Translations under genes and position numbers: made by a program
The notes under the pieces: generated by a model
Told to the model about the DNA's origin: nothing
The model's input: the letters and a program-made list of their open reading frames with translations, nothing else
Database searches by the model: none
Shown here: piece by piece, positions 9,488 through 20,879 of the stretch
Layout of the letters: every line of letters begins with the position of its first letter
Position numbering within the stretch: the stretch's first letter is position 1
Origin: Symsagittifera roscoffensis
Lineage: Eukaryota; Xenacoelomorpha; Acoela; Convolutidae
Length of the DNA: 64,000 bases
Reading direction: 5' to 3'
Assembly (NCBI RefSeq): GCF_963678635.1
Contig: NC_087066.1
Span: 33,609,301 to 33,673,300 of the forward strand

Positions 9488-9798
9488 CATAAAGTGTTTG
9501 AAATTTGAAGAGCTTCAACGTTATATATTTTCTTGAAGTTTGTATATTGAAAAATGTTCAAAAACTTCCAATCAACTTATTTTCGATTTCTTATGTTGCA
9601 TGATTGGTACATTTTGATATGTGCATGGTTAATAAAAAAAGTTACTAAGATACCAACTTTTATTCAGATAAACTTTTTCATAATCTCTTAAAGAAGAAAA
9701 TATCATCGAAACTCCAGATTGCGCTCTTGCAGAACAAATATACATTTTAATTTGAGTTGTAAGATTGATGTGATAATGTTGTGTGGCGGTGCATTTAG

Positions 9799-9940
9799 GT
9801 GATGAGTGCTAGGCAGATGGTGAGTGTGATGGTGATTGTACTGATTCTATCCTTCGTCCGGGGTATCGTGTTCGCCAGTGTGCTCAAGTACTCCAAGTGT
9901 GCCATAGACGACGGTACCATGTTCCCCACCTGCGAACCAG
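9799..9940 (+). CDS. GPCR exon: TM4 and first half of extracellular loop 2
   Basis: The acceptor is GTGCATTTAG and the donor CCAG|GTAAAC. Read in phase with the previous exon, it encodes VMSARQMVSVMVIVL..., about 24 hydrophobic residues consistent with TM4, then a loop KYSKCAIDDGTMFPTCEP with two cysteines. One of these could make the conserved disulfide to TM3 expected in class A receptors. The last base (G) joins AC of the next exon to give Asp. At 142 nt it is the smallest visible exon. It lies between two inverted Helentron-like copies about 1.0 kb upstream and 1.2 kb downstream. TM numbering is inferred from exon order. Confidence 0.82.
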
Positions 9941-10139
9941 GTAAACAACACGAACAGCAAACAAACAAATTCATGCATTCAATCTTAATTTGATGTTCAA
10001 ATTGGACCACGTTGAGCCGAATTGAGCCCTCCACTTACAAAAAAGTGAGAATTGAGCTGGTACTTTGCCTATAGCGCCAATGTTGAAACTTAAATTAATT
10101 AGAGAATATTTGTTGGAGGAGGGGATTTAAGTTGATCTC
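9941..10139. other. Intron 5' part, nothing further seen
   Basis: Start of the 10.8-kb intron. The sequence is AT-rich up to the TTGATCTC duplication of the next MITE. Confidence 0.45.
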
Positions 10140-10358
10140 GGATCTACTTAACAATCTTCCCCCCCCCCCCCTCCCACCCCCCCCTACGATACCTACTTAA
10201 GAATCTCCACCCCTATAAATAAGTACAGTAAATTAGCACTGAGCTTTCTATTGAGAATTCTAACTTTGCTGCATTCTGATTGGTCGCAAAATCGACCATT
10301 TTGATCAACTTAACAATCTCGCCTTTCTTGAAAGGTGTGGAGATTGTTAAGTAGATCC
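10140..10358. mobile_element. 219-bp MITE with perfect 8-bp TSD
   Basis: The left end GGATCTACTTAACAATCT and right end AGATTGTTAAGTAGATCC are perfect inverted repeats of 18 bp. The flanks TTGATCTC at 10132-10139 and 10359-10366 are identical. An 8-bp duplication indicates a hAT-type mobilising enzyme. The interior has a long C run and no coding frame. Confidence 0.85.
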
Positions 10359-10366
10359 TTGATCTC

Positions 10367-11160
10367 TAATGATCAGCATATGGATACTTTTTTGTCCCAA
10401 ATATACCACCTACTGGAAGTCAGCTTATATCTGACACATTCTTTTTTTTTCATGATAATATTCCCATGATAGTAATCCAGGGCAGAAGTCAGGTCGAGAA
10501 GCGTCTGCGTAATGCTATATAATAGCGCTCATAATTGATAGACCGCTTGACCTCAGAAATATCAAGAAGAAACAAAACAGAACTTCCAGCATATATAATA
10601 TGATCGGCTAATTGAGCAAACTATGGGCCCAAAACAACTGGCTTCTATTGTCAAGAAAGATACTCAAGAAAACACTAAAGAAAAGGAAATAGAAAAATAG
10701 ATTGTTTTCTCAGTACGCAACATAATTACCCGGTCTGGATGATTTTGGGTTTTTTCAATTGTCGCGAGCTTAAAAAGTCCAGGGAAAAACTGTGGTCAGT
10801 TGATGTTTGAAATGCTGCTAAAATGACTCTTATTGATCCTTAGACAACAAATGACCCTAAAGAGACAACCTAGCATCGAATTATTCGGATGAAAAAATAT
10901 CTGGGGCAGAAATTAGTTGCTTATAAATAAAAGAAAATTGAATGAATTAGTTAATAAAAAATTGTGAGCGAATCACTGATATCTGAAATACTTTAATTGA
11001 GGCTGTGTTATTAAAACAATTGCATGCACGCGGCAAAAAGCATGCAAAAACTTGGCAATATAAGAGATTGAAAAACTAATAAGCTGATCGGCTTATTGTT
11101 TTTCCTCATCTGATTCAAGTAATTCAGATCAAAACAACCACTAATCTTTCTTAAACTAAA
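10367..11160. other. Intron sequence, nothing further seen
   Basis: AT-rich intron between the 219-bp MITE and the reverse Helentron-like copy. No coding or RNA signal is recognised. Confidence 0.45.
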
Positions 11161-11677
11161 AAAAGACTGCTCGTATCAGGGCGAAGCCCTGAATGTTCCG
11201 ACTGCCTTTTAAGGTCTATGGAGCAGTAATAACATGAAAAATTTAATTGTTATAAAACAAAATTAAAAAATTTGAAAAAAAAACTGAATTTTTTGTGAAA
11301 ACCTCCCCCACACGTCATATTAAGTAGAAAGTGATAGATTTTGCTCCTATTAACAAATCAATTATGGCATATAAGCTTCCTTGAACCAATTTGGAACGAT
11401 TTCTAAGACGGAATAAATCTCGCTTACGCGTTAACAGCGCGAAATAAATCGCGCGTCAATTGTCCCAAAATGGCAATCTTTAAACCCCCATAATTTTACG
11501 AAAAATGGTCACAGGTGAAATAACTATTCGAATTTCAGCTCACAACAACAATAGCTTTCGAATGATATAAAAAATTCCGTCAATGATGGCTAGTTAAAAA
11601 GTCGAAATTTGTCTGAAGAAAAAAAACCAACCGCGAGCACAATTATTCTGCTACTTTCGTTACGAAAGTCGGAACAA
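11161..11677 (-). mobile_element. Helentron-like element, reverse copy in intron
   Basis: This is the inverted counterpart of 8251-8787. Read on the minus strand it starts TTGTTCCGACTTTCGTAACG and ends in the hairpin CAGGGCTTCGCCCTG plus ATACGAGCAGTC. The two copies have diverged by scattered substitutions and small indels, so they are old relative to the array units. Together they put about 520 bp of complementary sequence on either side of the TM4 exon. Confidence 0.65.
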
Positions 11678-14040
11678 TAAAATAAAAACCAGGACATGCA
11701 TTGTTAATTCGATACTCAATTAGGTCAAATAGGGCTTCAAAAATTACTCATTCCAAACGTATCGTTGGGTCTCTGGGTTGCTCATTAATTTTTGAGTAAC
11801 ATTCTAACCGGGCGTCGTTCTGAATTTGACCGGTGGCTTTTGATCATTATTTGGGATTTTTTGAAGTGTGCATAATCAATAAGATTCAAGGCTTCGCTCG
11901 TTCTTTTGCAATCAAGTTTGCAGTTATGCGTGATTGAACAACCTATTAGATAGAATTCGTTCACAGCACAGGTTAATTCGTAAACTCAACTCAGCTACTG
12001 CACTTGTTCTAATCAAGACATTAAACATTTAGTGTTTCGAACATTGAGCTGAATTAGTCACCCAAGTAATAAGAAAGGGGACCTGGTTTGAATCTGGACT
12101 GACTTAGTTATGATTTATGAATTCACGGTGTTATAAGTTGGCGACTTGGTTTGTAGTGTTATCAATAAAAACAGCCGAAATCTGCTGGAATGAGTTATAG
12201 CTCTGTTGTTAAATCTAGGGTGGTGGGCCATAAATTCTTTCTTTCCTTGCTTCAGTGAACGGAAAACCCGTGAAGCTTGCATGTGATTAGCACTAATATT
12301 AAGTTTCAAGTTATCCTTCGAAAAATGTTTTTTTTTCTTAAGCTAAAAAATATTTGTTCATAACTTTCTAGACAGCTTGAGTTGTGACTGCGTATTTTTC
12401 TTACTCTTTTCACATATTTCTTTTTCAAAATTGAACTTTTTGTGATTTCGGTGTTTTAGATGTCACAATGTTATTTTTTAATAATTCATCATGTTTGTAT
12501 TTTTATCCCGCTTTGAAAGTTTGAACCAGGCTCTGTCACACTTAAAAATGACAACTGAATTTTTAATTACTCTTCGTTAACAGTGAACCGGGAGAGCAAT
12601 ATCCGTTTTCTCCTCTGTTTTTTCCAACAGAAGAATGGTATTTAATAACACAAATTTATTGAATTTCTCCCACTTTCCGTGGAAATCATTACAACCATGT
12701 ATATTTGCATGTTTTGTTCTTTGAGGCTCTGCCTTGCACACATACTAAGTGGTATTCAGAAAGGAGGTCAGCACGTGATGTTGATACAGCTTGAAAAAAG
12801 AACGTAAAATAACACAAAGACGCAACGATAAGTTGAAAGTATACGAGATGAGATGTATGAAGTAATAATTACGTGTGTTCGCTAGCAGTTATACTATACT
12901 ACTAGTACTTGACATTTTTGCGTCCGAATGCACGGCATTTGTGTGATGTTTTTTTTTAATTTGTCGTCTTAAAAACAAACTAGAATGTGCTCTTTTTTTC
13001 TATCAATCATGTTAGATATAAACTGTGTCCTTTTCTGAAACAAAAGTGAAAACCATTCCTGGATATGTGTCAAAAATATAATATCCAACATGTACACAAA
13101 ATATATATTTTTCTAATGAAAACGTTCCTAGATTTGGCGTGTTTTTACGTCAATTGTTTGTAAATGTAACGATGTAATCTAACCTACTGTTGTAAAACAT
13201 CGCATAAGCTCATTTGTTATGCAGAATACATGTAAATTTGCATCATTACTTTTCAGAGCAATTCCGTAGTGCAAATAAAAAATTGTGACCTGGAGATTGC
13301 ATTTGTTTACTGTTTTAGGGCCTATTTTATCCCAATGCTAATTACAGTCATTCTGTTGCCTCAAGTGTGTTTAAAAAACAGCGTGAATCAACTGTGAATC
13401 AGATTTGAAATATGTTTATTTTCCCTCCAGCTCCTTGAAGTGTGAAATGATCTTCCTTCGAATGACAGGGATCTTCCTTCAACGGACGCGCGATACCTTT
13501 GTTTAAAAAAAAACTTTATGCCGCTGGAAAGTATGATAACAGCGATAAGATTTAGTTGCCATTCGCTTGATTTTCGCTAATAGGTAACATGCAAAATATA
13601 AAGTGATTATATACCGATGTTTTTTTTTCTTGGTTTGAATCTGTGATGGCTCGCTCGAAGAAAAATTGAAAGTTTTGTTTATTGATTGTTCAATATTTGT
13701 GATAGACAATTTCTTATCGATGAATTGCAAGTTTTGCTCATTTCTTATCAGATATAGGTAGGAAATGGGTGGTATCTGATGAATTAGTCCCCAATGAAAC
13801 CGGATTGTCACTTAATATAATAAACAAATCTGAAGTTACTCAATGGTGCCGAGGCATATATTTTATCTGTTTTATGAACCTGAATTGTTCGTGAAAAGGA
13901 AGTCCAGAACACTTTATTGGTTCTAAATAGAGTCGTTTTGAAACTTCATTTTCTTGTATTGTAATCACTAGCCACAACTTGATAAAAGTATCATCAGACA
14001 GCAAAATTTGCATAAGGTCGCCAAAATTTATCAGCACCAT
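11678..14040. other. Intron sequence, no gene seen
   Basis: A 2.4-kb AT-rich stretch of the large intron. Open frames of 60-100 codons on the minus strand have no recognisable domain, and no repeat boundary was found. Confidence 0.45.
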
Positions 14041-14125
14041 TTCATAGAGACCGCCCGGATCAAATGAGCAATCCCCCCCCCCCGTAATGACCAATTGAGC
14101 TATCTCCCCCCCCCCAGCAAAAACG
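14041..14125 (+). repeat. C-rich element, copy 1 of an inverted pair
   Basis: It contains CCGCCCGGATCAAATGAGCAAT, C runs and ATTGAGCTATCTCCCCC. The same components occur in reverse complement at 14541-14630, spaced about 430 bp away. It may be two termini of one inverted-repeat element or two remnants of a small MITE. Confidence 0.5.
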
Positions 14126-14540
14126 AATAAACTCTTCAAAACGACGTCAGCAAACGGAAGTAGATGGATGTTTTGTTTATAGCACGCAATCATTTGACCG
14201 ACTGAAGTTTTTTTTTTGAAAAAAAAACTTAATTTATGAAAAAAAATTTTTTTTTGCAAATTTTTGTATAGGCGACCATAGCCTCATCGAGGAAAGCGAT
14301 TTACCAGGGTTGGTGCTCTAGCCTTGTATCTGAATAGCAAAAACGGTTCTACGCAGCACCTTAATATTGTACGCAAAAGCTTTTTGTCCTTTTAATTTGA
14401 TTCATTGATTCTTTTTTCTATTTGAATGAAACTTTTGAGCTTTGATATTGTAAATTTTGGCTTTCCACAGTCGTTGGAAAATATGGTTTATGATTTCATG
14501 TCATTCAAACTATTTTCAAGTGGTTATAAACATGTCTCAA
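14126..14540. other. Intron sequence between inverted C-rich repeats
   Basis: AT-rich with homopolymer runs and no gene recognised. If the flanking C-rich repeats are termini, this is the interior of that element. Confidence 0.4.
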
Positions 14541-14630
14541 GTACCTATTGAGCTATCTCCCCCCCACGCGAGAATGGGGGGGGGGGGAGAGATTGCTCAA
14601 TTGATCCGACCGCCCGAACCTTTGCCATCA
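14541..14630 (-). repeat. C-rich element, copy 2 of an inverted pair
   Basis: ATTGAGCTATCTCCCCCCC is followed by a G run and GAGAGATTGCTCAATTGATC, so this copy is itself a near-palindrome. Its reverse complement matches 14041-14125. Confidence 0.5.
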
Positions 14631-15147
14631 AGTATAGAAATTAAATTGTTCATGTTTTTGGGCGTCACGAACGCACGTTCATAATGGTTTATTGATTTAC
14701 CTCTCTCTTATACAAACTGCGGGCCTGGAGATTTTGACCTCTGGTTTAATTAAAGTGGGTTTGTTTTTCCGAATAATCATTTTCACAGTTTTCGCACTTC
14801 ATAGTCTCATCTATAAAATCAGTTCTACCACTGCCAGTCAACTGCGCATTCAACCAGCCAATCTGTCAGTCAGGTGTCAAAACTAACAATATTCACGCAC
14901 GCAGAACATGATTGACAGGCGAAAATTAATCTAGATTAAAGTCGCCATGCAGTGTGCTGGTAATGTTCCGTAACATATGTAATGGTAGGTATGCATATAA
15001 GTGGGCTGTTGAAAGGTGACTACCCTGGTGTATTTTACCTATTTTTGATTGCCTCCAAGGGTCTAGTACCAACTTAAATTCTAAAAAAAACACCTGAAAA
15101 GTGATCGCAACATTCTGAATATTTAAGAATTTTAAACAACTGAATTT
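14631..15147. other. Intron sequence, nothing further seen
   Basis: AT-rich. No gene or repeat boundary is recognised before the Helentron-like copy. Confidence 0.45.
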
Positions 15148-15724
15148 TTGTTCCGACCATTTGAAAAATGCGGAATAACTTTGTAATCGGGTGTTTTAGT
15201 ATTTTTTCTTTTTTCACGCAACCACAAATAATCATCGGAATGCGTCGAGTGGCATGTCATATAAAAGCTCTTTCAGCTGTAATTTGAACATCAAGAAAAA
15301 TTCTAATAATGCCTGTCGAGAAAAACCGTTTTGAAATTATTGGCCTAATTTTGATCTAATAAGGTGAGCGTGCATGCTTACAATAGTTTATTTCTGCTTA
15401 TTTCAAGACGTAAAAACTTAGTTTTACTCGAGTAAAGTTAGTTTTTGGAGTTTTTTTAAGCGAAATTTTAGGAATCAAAAACTTCTTTAATAATTTTTTT
15501 TTCTACGATTTGTTTTTCGTTTTTCTAGTCATTTTTCGATGAAAACTGTTTTTTAATTGGCCTATTTTACTATGACTGTAAGGTGTGCCTAAGTTCGCTT
15601 GTTTTGATCAGATCTTTTTTATCACACCAAGCAGAAAAACGACACTAATTTGAAGTTTTTTTTTGTATTATAAGACTATGTTCGGAACATTCTGTGCTAC
15701 TCGCACAGAAACCGGCTATCCTTG
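15148..15724 (+). mobile_element. Dispersed Helentron-like non-autonomous element, copy 2
   Basis: The element starts TTGTTCCGACCATTTG and ends with TTCGGAACATTC, the hairpin CTGTGC-TACTC-GCACAG (15692-15708) and a tail AACCGGCTATCCTTG. The GTTCCGAA/TTCGGAAC pair gives the 5' and 3' subterminal inverted repeats. Its reverse complement aligns with the 5'-proximal half of the tandem units at 26.7-64 kb: CGACCATT, then TTTGTAATCGGGTGTTTTAG, then ACCACAAATAATCATC, then CTGTCGAGAAAAACCG. It lies directly before the LINE, so a LINE 5' UTR is the alternative reading. Copy 1 at 1062-1670 without a LINE argues against that. Confidence 0.65.
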
Positions 15725-15810
15725 TAACAGTGACCTTCGGTGAGAAACAGTCGGTTAAAAACTGCTCTTTTTTTGCTTGCCACAAATTTAAAACATTGCA
15801 CACTTATTCA

Positions 15811-16633
15811 ATGGCGAATCTCAATACTTTATTCGATAAAATGAAAGATACAGAAAGTATTGATCCTAAATTGAAAGACCTATTACAAGGGCTAATTGAG
15901 AATATAAATAGTAAGGTTGATATCATTGTTGGATTGCAGAATCGGGTGCATTTTCTAGAGAATAAGATTAATGAAATGGAAAGATATAGTTCAAAAGATT
16001 GTGCTATTTTGCAAAATTTACCTTTACGTTCCGGAAATTTTACCCAAGATGTCCTGGCCTTTTTAATGATGTTATGGGCGTGGAGGTGAATAGCTATGAC
16101 CTGAAGGCATGCCATCCCCTCGAGCCTGTGAGTCAAAACCAAAAATGTATGGTTAAAGTGAAATTTTTCTACTTTGATGCAAAAAAAACAAAATTTATGG
16201 CAGAAAAAGTTATTATAGAATTTTTGCACCCTGTAAATAAGCAACCAGTGTATATAACAGAGAGACTTACTCAGCGCGATTTAGAGCTTCCTGATAATTC
16301 TCGGGGTTTGGTAATGCACACAGTTACTTATAATTGTGCTCCTCAAGTTTTCGTTTCGAAAGCAGATGGTGGATTTCGAAGGCACAAATTAGTTGATATG
16401 AAGGATGCTAATCAAATTTTCAAAAATAAGAATCCAATGATGGCAAGACTGGCAAATAATGTTAGAAATCAGAATCCTCGAGTGGTACAAAATAATCAAA
16501 AAACAACGTTTCTCGCCCTCCTATTGTTTCAGTGAGGAAACGTGACAGAGAAATAACCCCGAATAATGTGGAAAGAAATCAACTGATTGATGAATTGTAC
16601 AGGAGGCTATCGGATCCCGTCAAATTGGTCTAA
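15811..16633 (+). pseudogene. LINE ORF1, two frameshifts
   Basis: The frame starts at ATG 15811 (MANLNTLFDKMKD). An N-terminal stretch of about 60 residues has heptad-like spacing (LQGLIENINSKVDIIVGLQN), which suggests a coiled coil for trimerisation. The frame shifts near 16055, continues GLFNDVMGVEVNSYDLK through a basic region, then shifts again near 16510 into RPPIVSVRKRDREITP and stops at 16631-16633. About 274 residues in total. ORF1 proteins of this group bind RNA and chaperone retrotransposition. I see no CCHC knuckle. Assignment rests mainly on position upstream of the endonuclease. Confidence 0.7.
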
Positions 16634-16799
16634 TCTGTGGAATCACTTCAAAGAGATTCTCCACAGTCCAAATTCGTCAACAACGGAAATAATACTAATG
16701 AAAATGATTTTGATTAGTGGCAAAAGCATTTCAACTCTATTTACAGTTTTTTTGCTGTAAATCTTTTGTTTTATTTTAGAAAAAAATCTTTTGCCAGAT

Positions 16800-19593
16800 A
16801 TGACTGACCTGACAACAACGCAAACAGCATTTTCCCTAAATGTTCAATCCATAAGAGCCCATCATGACCAATTATCAGTTTTAATTGAATCCTTTGACAA
16901 CAAGCCTGCATTAATCGGACTGACTGAAACATGGCTCTCTGAGAATGATCCTATTGGCATTTTTAACTTAGAAGGCTATGACAATATTGTTTGTGCAAAC
17001 CGCGTAAACGCTAGAGGTGGGGGCGTTGCAGCTTTCCTTAAAACTGGCCTACTAAAGTTATTTTAAAGTACCAGTCAGTTTGGAGCACATCGTTATCAAA
17101 ATGTGTTTTGTCGATCACCCTCCACTAAATGTTTGCATAATAAATCGTCCACCAAATCTCGAACTAGATCTTTTTTTTGAACTTATTTGAAGATTTTTTG
17201 CTTGAAATGAAAGCATTAAGTAGTGAAATTTTGCTAATGGGTGATTTAAATGTCGATATTATAGGTAGCCAGCGCAACTTAATTCACTATAAAAATCTTC
17301 TGCTTTCTTTTAATTTAGAAATTCAAATTATCAAGCCAACTAGAGTCATTAATATATCAAGTACATGCATTGACCATATAATTGCGGCGGAGTGAACTCA
17401 GATAACAACAATAAATTGTACTATTAGTGACCATTATGGACTTAAATGTGACCTAAAATTTATTTCAGAAAGCAAAACGTGGATTCTTTTCAATCGGATT
17501 TCAACTATAATTTACTACTGAAGGATGATTATTGTTTAAAGTTTTTGTTTTTGCTAAATAAACGATTGAACAAAATTGATGGTGATGATCCTAACCTTTA
17601 CATCATTGAAATGACCCAAATCTTGATTCATGAATTTTCAAAGTATTGCCCAAAAAAATCCGAAAAAAGAATAAAAACAACCACCCATGCATTAATCTGA
17701 AAATTAAGAGAAGGATGAATAACCAAATTATACAAAAAATGGGTTCAGACACAGAAATAATTGAAAACAGAAATAATTTCACCTCATGTAGGAACAATGT
17801 TATTAGGGCTATAAGGGAGAGTAAACGCCGGTACTATGATAACATGATAACGAGGAAGAAGAACTCGTCCGGATTTTTGGATGCTTTTAATCATTTCTGT
17901 GGTAAAAAAAATGTGAATACTGCTTCGTTCGATGTTAATGTTTTCAATGAACACTTTGCTACTAATGGAGAAAAACTAACAGAAAACTTCAAACAAAACG
18001 TGTAATGATCAAATTTTCCAGTTAATAAAAACACGGTCGTTATGATACCAATCGATATGAAATACTAGAGGAAATTAAAAACTTGAACTATAAAAAATCT
18101 ACTGGTCATGATGTGATATGTAGTAAAATGGTAAAATTTGCTGCTCCGGTGCTGGCTGAACATTTAGCGCATTTTTTCAATATCTGCTTCAAAAAAGTGT
18201 TTTCCTTATTTTCTCGAAATTGCAAAAATTTTAGCATTGCATAAAAATGGCGACAAAACTGAACCCGATAATTACCGTCCAATTAGTTTGTTGTCTTGTA
18301 TAAGTAAACTTTATGAAAAACTAATTTTCAAGCGCATATTCAATTTTGCCGCTCAAAACAGCTTGATTGATAAGCATCAGTTTGGTTTTCGAAGTAATAA
18401 TTCCTGTACTCATGCCATTTTGTCCATTACTGACTTTTTTCGCGAATCAATTGATAACAAAAAAATTGGTTACTCCTGCTTTATTGATTTGAAAAAAGCA
18501 ATTGATACAGTTGATCGGAAAATTTTGCTTGACAATTTTTATCAATATGAGTTCAGAGGAAAAATTCACAAGTTAATGACAAACTATCTTACAGGGAGAA
18601 ATCAATATGTTTATTCGAATCAATCGGTCTCGAATATGCGAGACTGTACAAAAGGTGTTCCTCAAGGTTCAGTTTTGGGGCCATTTCTGTTCCTTTTATA
18701 CATAAATGATATGCCGTCGGCCAGCAACGTTAAATTAACATTATTTGCAGATGATACAACGGTAGTTGATGCTCAAAAGTTTGCATCCAAAACGAAATTC
18801 CAGACAGAATTAAATAAAATTTGTAATTGGTGCAACAATAACAAACTGCTCATAAATCAAAAGAAGTGCAAAATAATGAAGTTTGGACGGGATAACCTAA
18901 ATGAAAAATTTTCTTTTGGGAATAATGTACTCGCCAAGCTTTCTGATTTTAGGTATTTAGAAATTCAAATGGACAACAGACTCAAATTTGAAAGTCATAT
19001 TAATAATGTTTGTGATAAATAAGCTAAATTTAACGGCTTACTATTCAAGGGTAGAAACTATTTCTCGAAAATTGTTCTGGTTAAATTTAATAACTGCTAT
19101 GCAAAGCCAATCTTTTCCTACGGTTTAATTGCATTTGGTGCAACATCAAAAAGCCTATTAGAAAAAAAATTTGTGATGCAAAAACGTATTTTTAAAACTA
19201 TTTGTTTCAAGAGAAAATTTGATCATTCCTCATATATCCTACATTCGTTTGAGATTGAAACCGTTTTTGACTTATATTTCAGACAAATATTCCAAGAAAC
19301 TTTTAATCAACTTCGTGGTAAAACTCCCCGTGAAACTTTTAATTTGGAATCTCTAAAGAATCGTCGGGTTACTCGGGCCTCTGTGGCAAAAACTTTACCA
19401 AGCATGAAAACTAGAACACAAATGCAGCGTTCATGGAAAAATGTCTCCTAAGTTTTATAATTTTTTGAAATCAAACGAGCTAATACCAGATAATCTAAAC
19501 CAATTAACTGAGCATCAATTAAATGGGTATTTCAAAAACTTGTTTTCATTGTTTCTTAAAGATAATGGAGATCTTATAGATTTATTTTATTGA
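16800..19593 (+). pseudogene. LINE ORF2: endonuclease and reverse transcriptase, broken
   Basis: Reading across several frames gives an APE-like endonuclease (SLNVQSIRAH; LTETWLSEND with the catalytic Glu; MGDLNVDI; CTISDHYGL with the catalytic SDH). A linker follows, then reverse transcriptase (KKSTGHDVICSKM, NYRPISLL, HQFGFRSNNSCTHA, FIDLKKAIDTVD, GVPQGSVLGP, LFADDTT). A C-terminal tail ends at TGA 19591. FADDT is the catalytic YXDD-equivalent block. Visible lesions include frame changes near 17065, 17400, 17700, 18010 and 18230 and a stop at about 19021. Motif style fits the CR1/Jockey superfamily. The exact clade is not determined. Confidence 0.88.
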
Positions 19594-19762
19594 ATCATCA
19601 AGTCGGATATTATCTCGCAACTTCTGTCATAAGTTTTTTCAATGTCATGCCTCGATAAGCTGCATAGTTTTTTTGCATGATCCTTTGTGGGTTTGATTTG
19701 TACTTGCGGTTTTTTGTTTACCTCTCTGTATAATATTACTCTCCTAAATAAACAATCTAATC

Positions 19763-20712
19763 TGTTCCGTTTTAGATTTCCTTTCTCGGTATTGGCATTT
19801 TTTCAAGATACTCTTTTCACTTGAAACGTGTTGTTTATATGGAGTTTTTATCTTGTAGTAATTTTGATTTTATTCACTCTTAAATGGAATTAAATGAATG
19901 AGTTCGATTGAAATGTGACACAAAAGATTATCTTCATTGTCAACTTGGTAGCATGACTGCCTTGATAAAGTCATTAAATACGCCTCTGTTCCCAGAACAA
20001 TCAGACTGCGTAACGTTCGACAACCAAAATACACTAAGAACCCAGCCCTTTGACCCATTTTGGCCGCTCAATTTATAGTTTATTAAAACCCATAAAATTG
20101 TCATGCACGTGACTTAAACAATGGTTTTTATAAGCTATAAAACATGCATTTGTTTCAATGACTTCATGATGCTGCTTAACGTGAGTCAAACTAGAGTTGA
20201 CAAAACGTTTCAATGCTAGCGTAAAAATTTCGAATTTTTTATGACTAAGTAATTGGTAGTTTGATTTGAAAAGGGAGCAGATGGTTCGAAATATGGAAGA
20301 AGAGTCACTATCCATTCTACACATTTTGCAAAACTATGCCAGTCAATTTGAATGAAAGTCAAGCTTGCTCTGAAGAGGTTGAATTTGTACGGAATTTTCC
20401 TCAAAATTTTCCATGCACAAAGTCAAATTGTGCTCTTGAATAACGGAAATTTTCCTATCAAGCTTGTTACCAATCCGATGAACGATAGTTAAAAGATGAA
20501 CCATAGTTATATGTTTAAAAAAATTACCAGAAATTCAGGTAATAGAACAAGAATATGCTTAGCTTGACTTGAGTTGATCCAAAGGTTCTTGCCTATACGC
20601 TCAATCTGTAATGAGAATAACCTATAGTCTTATTATGGAAGGCTCAAAGTGAAAACATTTATAAACTGTTAATCATTTTGACATTTATTGATGAGCTGTT
20701 GTGCTGTTTCAG
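19763..20712. other. Intron 3' part, no gene seen
   Basis: AT-rich sequence between the LINE tail and the acceptor GTGCTGTTTCAG of the TM5 exon. No domain is recognised in the small open frames. Confidence 0.45.
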
Positions 20713-20879
20713 ACAACCTGGACTATAGTGAGCGACTGGGTCTGCTGGTGGGTGATGCGTGTGTGGTGTTTGTGGTGCCAGTGGTACTAGTGTGCTACTA
20801 CTCCAAGTGTCTCTTCTACAGACTGCACATGCCCTACCATCAGGCACACCTCATCATCGGACACCACGACAGGTCAAAG
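20713..20879 (+). CDS. GPCR exon: end of extracellular loop 2 and TM5
   Basis: The acceptor is GTGCTGTTTCAG and the donor AAG|GTCAGTG. Joined in phase (G|AC = Asp), it encodes DNLDYSERLGLLVGDAC, then the hydrophobic run VVFVVPVVLVCYY, then SKCLFYRLHMPYH and a short basic segment ending HHDRSK. The proline in the middle of the helix and the aromatic residues below it fit P5.50 and the Y5.58 region of class A TM5. Loop 3 is short here (about 25 residues), in contrast to loop 2. The exon ends in phase 0, matching the next exon. Confidence 0.85.

Larger units (their letters stand above)
15735..19762 (+). mobile_element. Degenerate CR1/Jockey-type LINE
   Basis: A non-LTR retrotransposon in the same orientation as the host gene, inside the 10.8-kb intron. 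It has a coiled-coil ORF1, an AP-like endonuclease and a reverse transcriptase, all interrupted by frameshifts and stops. The 3' end is near CTCCTAAATAAACAATCTAA, an A/T-rich short-repeat tail as in many CR1-group elements, rather than a long poly(A). The 5' boundary is uncertain. The element is near full length but inactive. Confidence 0.85.

Noticed and set aside
8251-11677. One large foldback transposon carrying the TM4 exon between its arms
   Set aside because: Each arm has its own 5' end and 3' hairpin, so they look like two independent insertions in opposite orientation, and the sequence between them includes normal intron and two unrelated small elements.
15148-15724. 5' untranslated region of the LINE
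   Set aside because: A homologous copy at 1062-1670 exists without any LINE sequence, with the same start and end, so a separate element is the better reading. I could not exclude it without other LINE copies.
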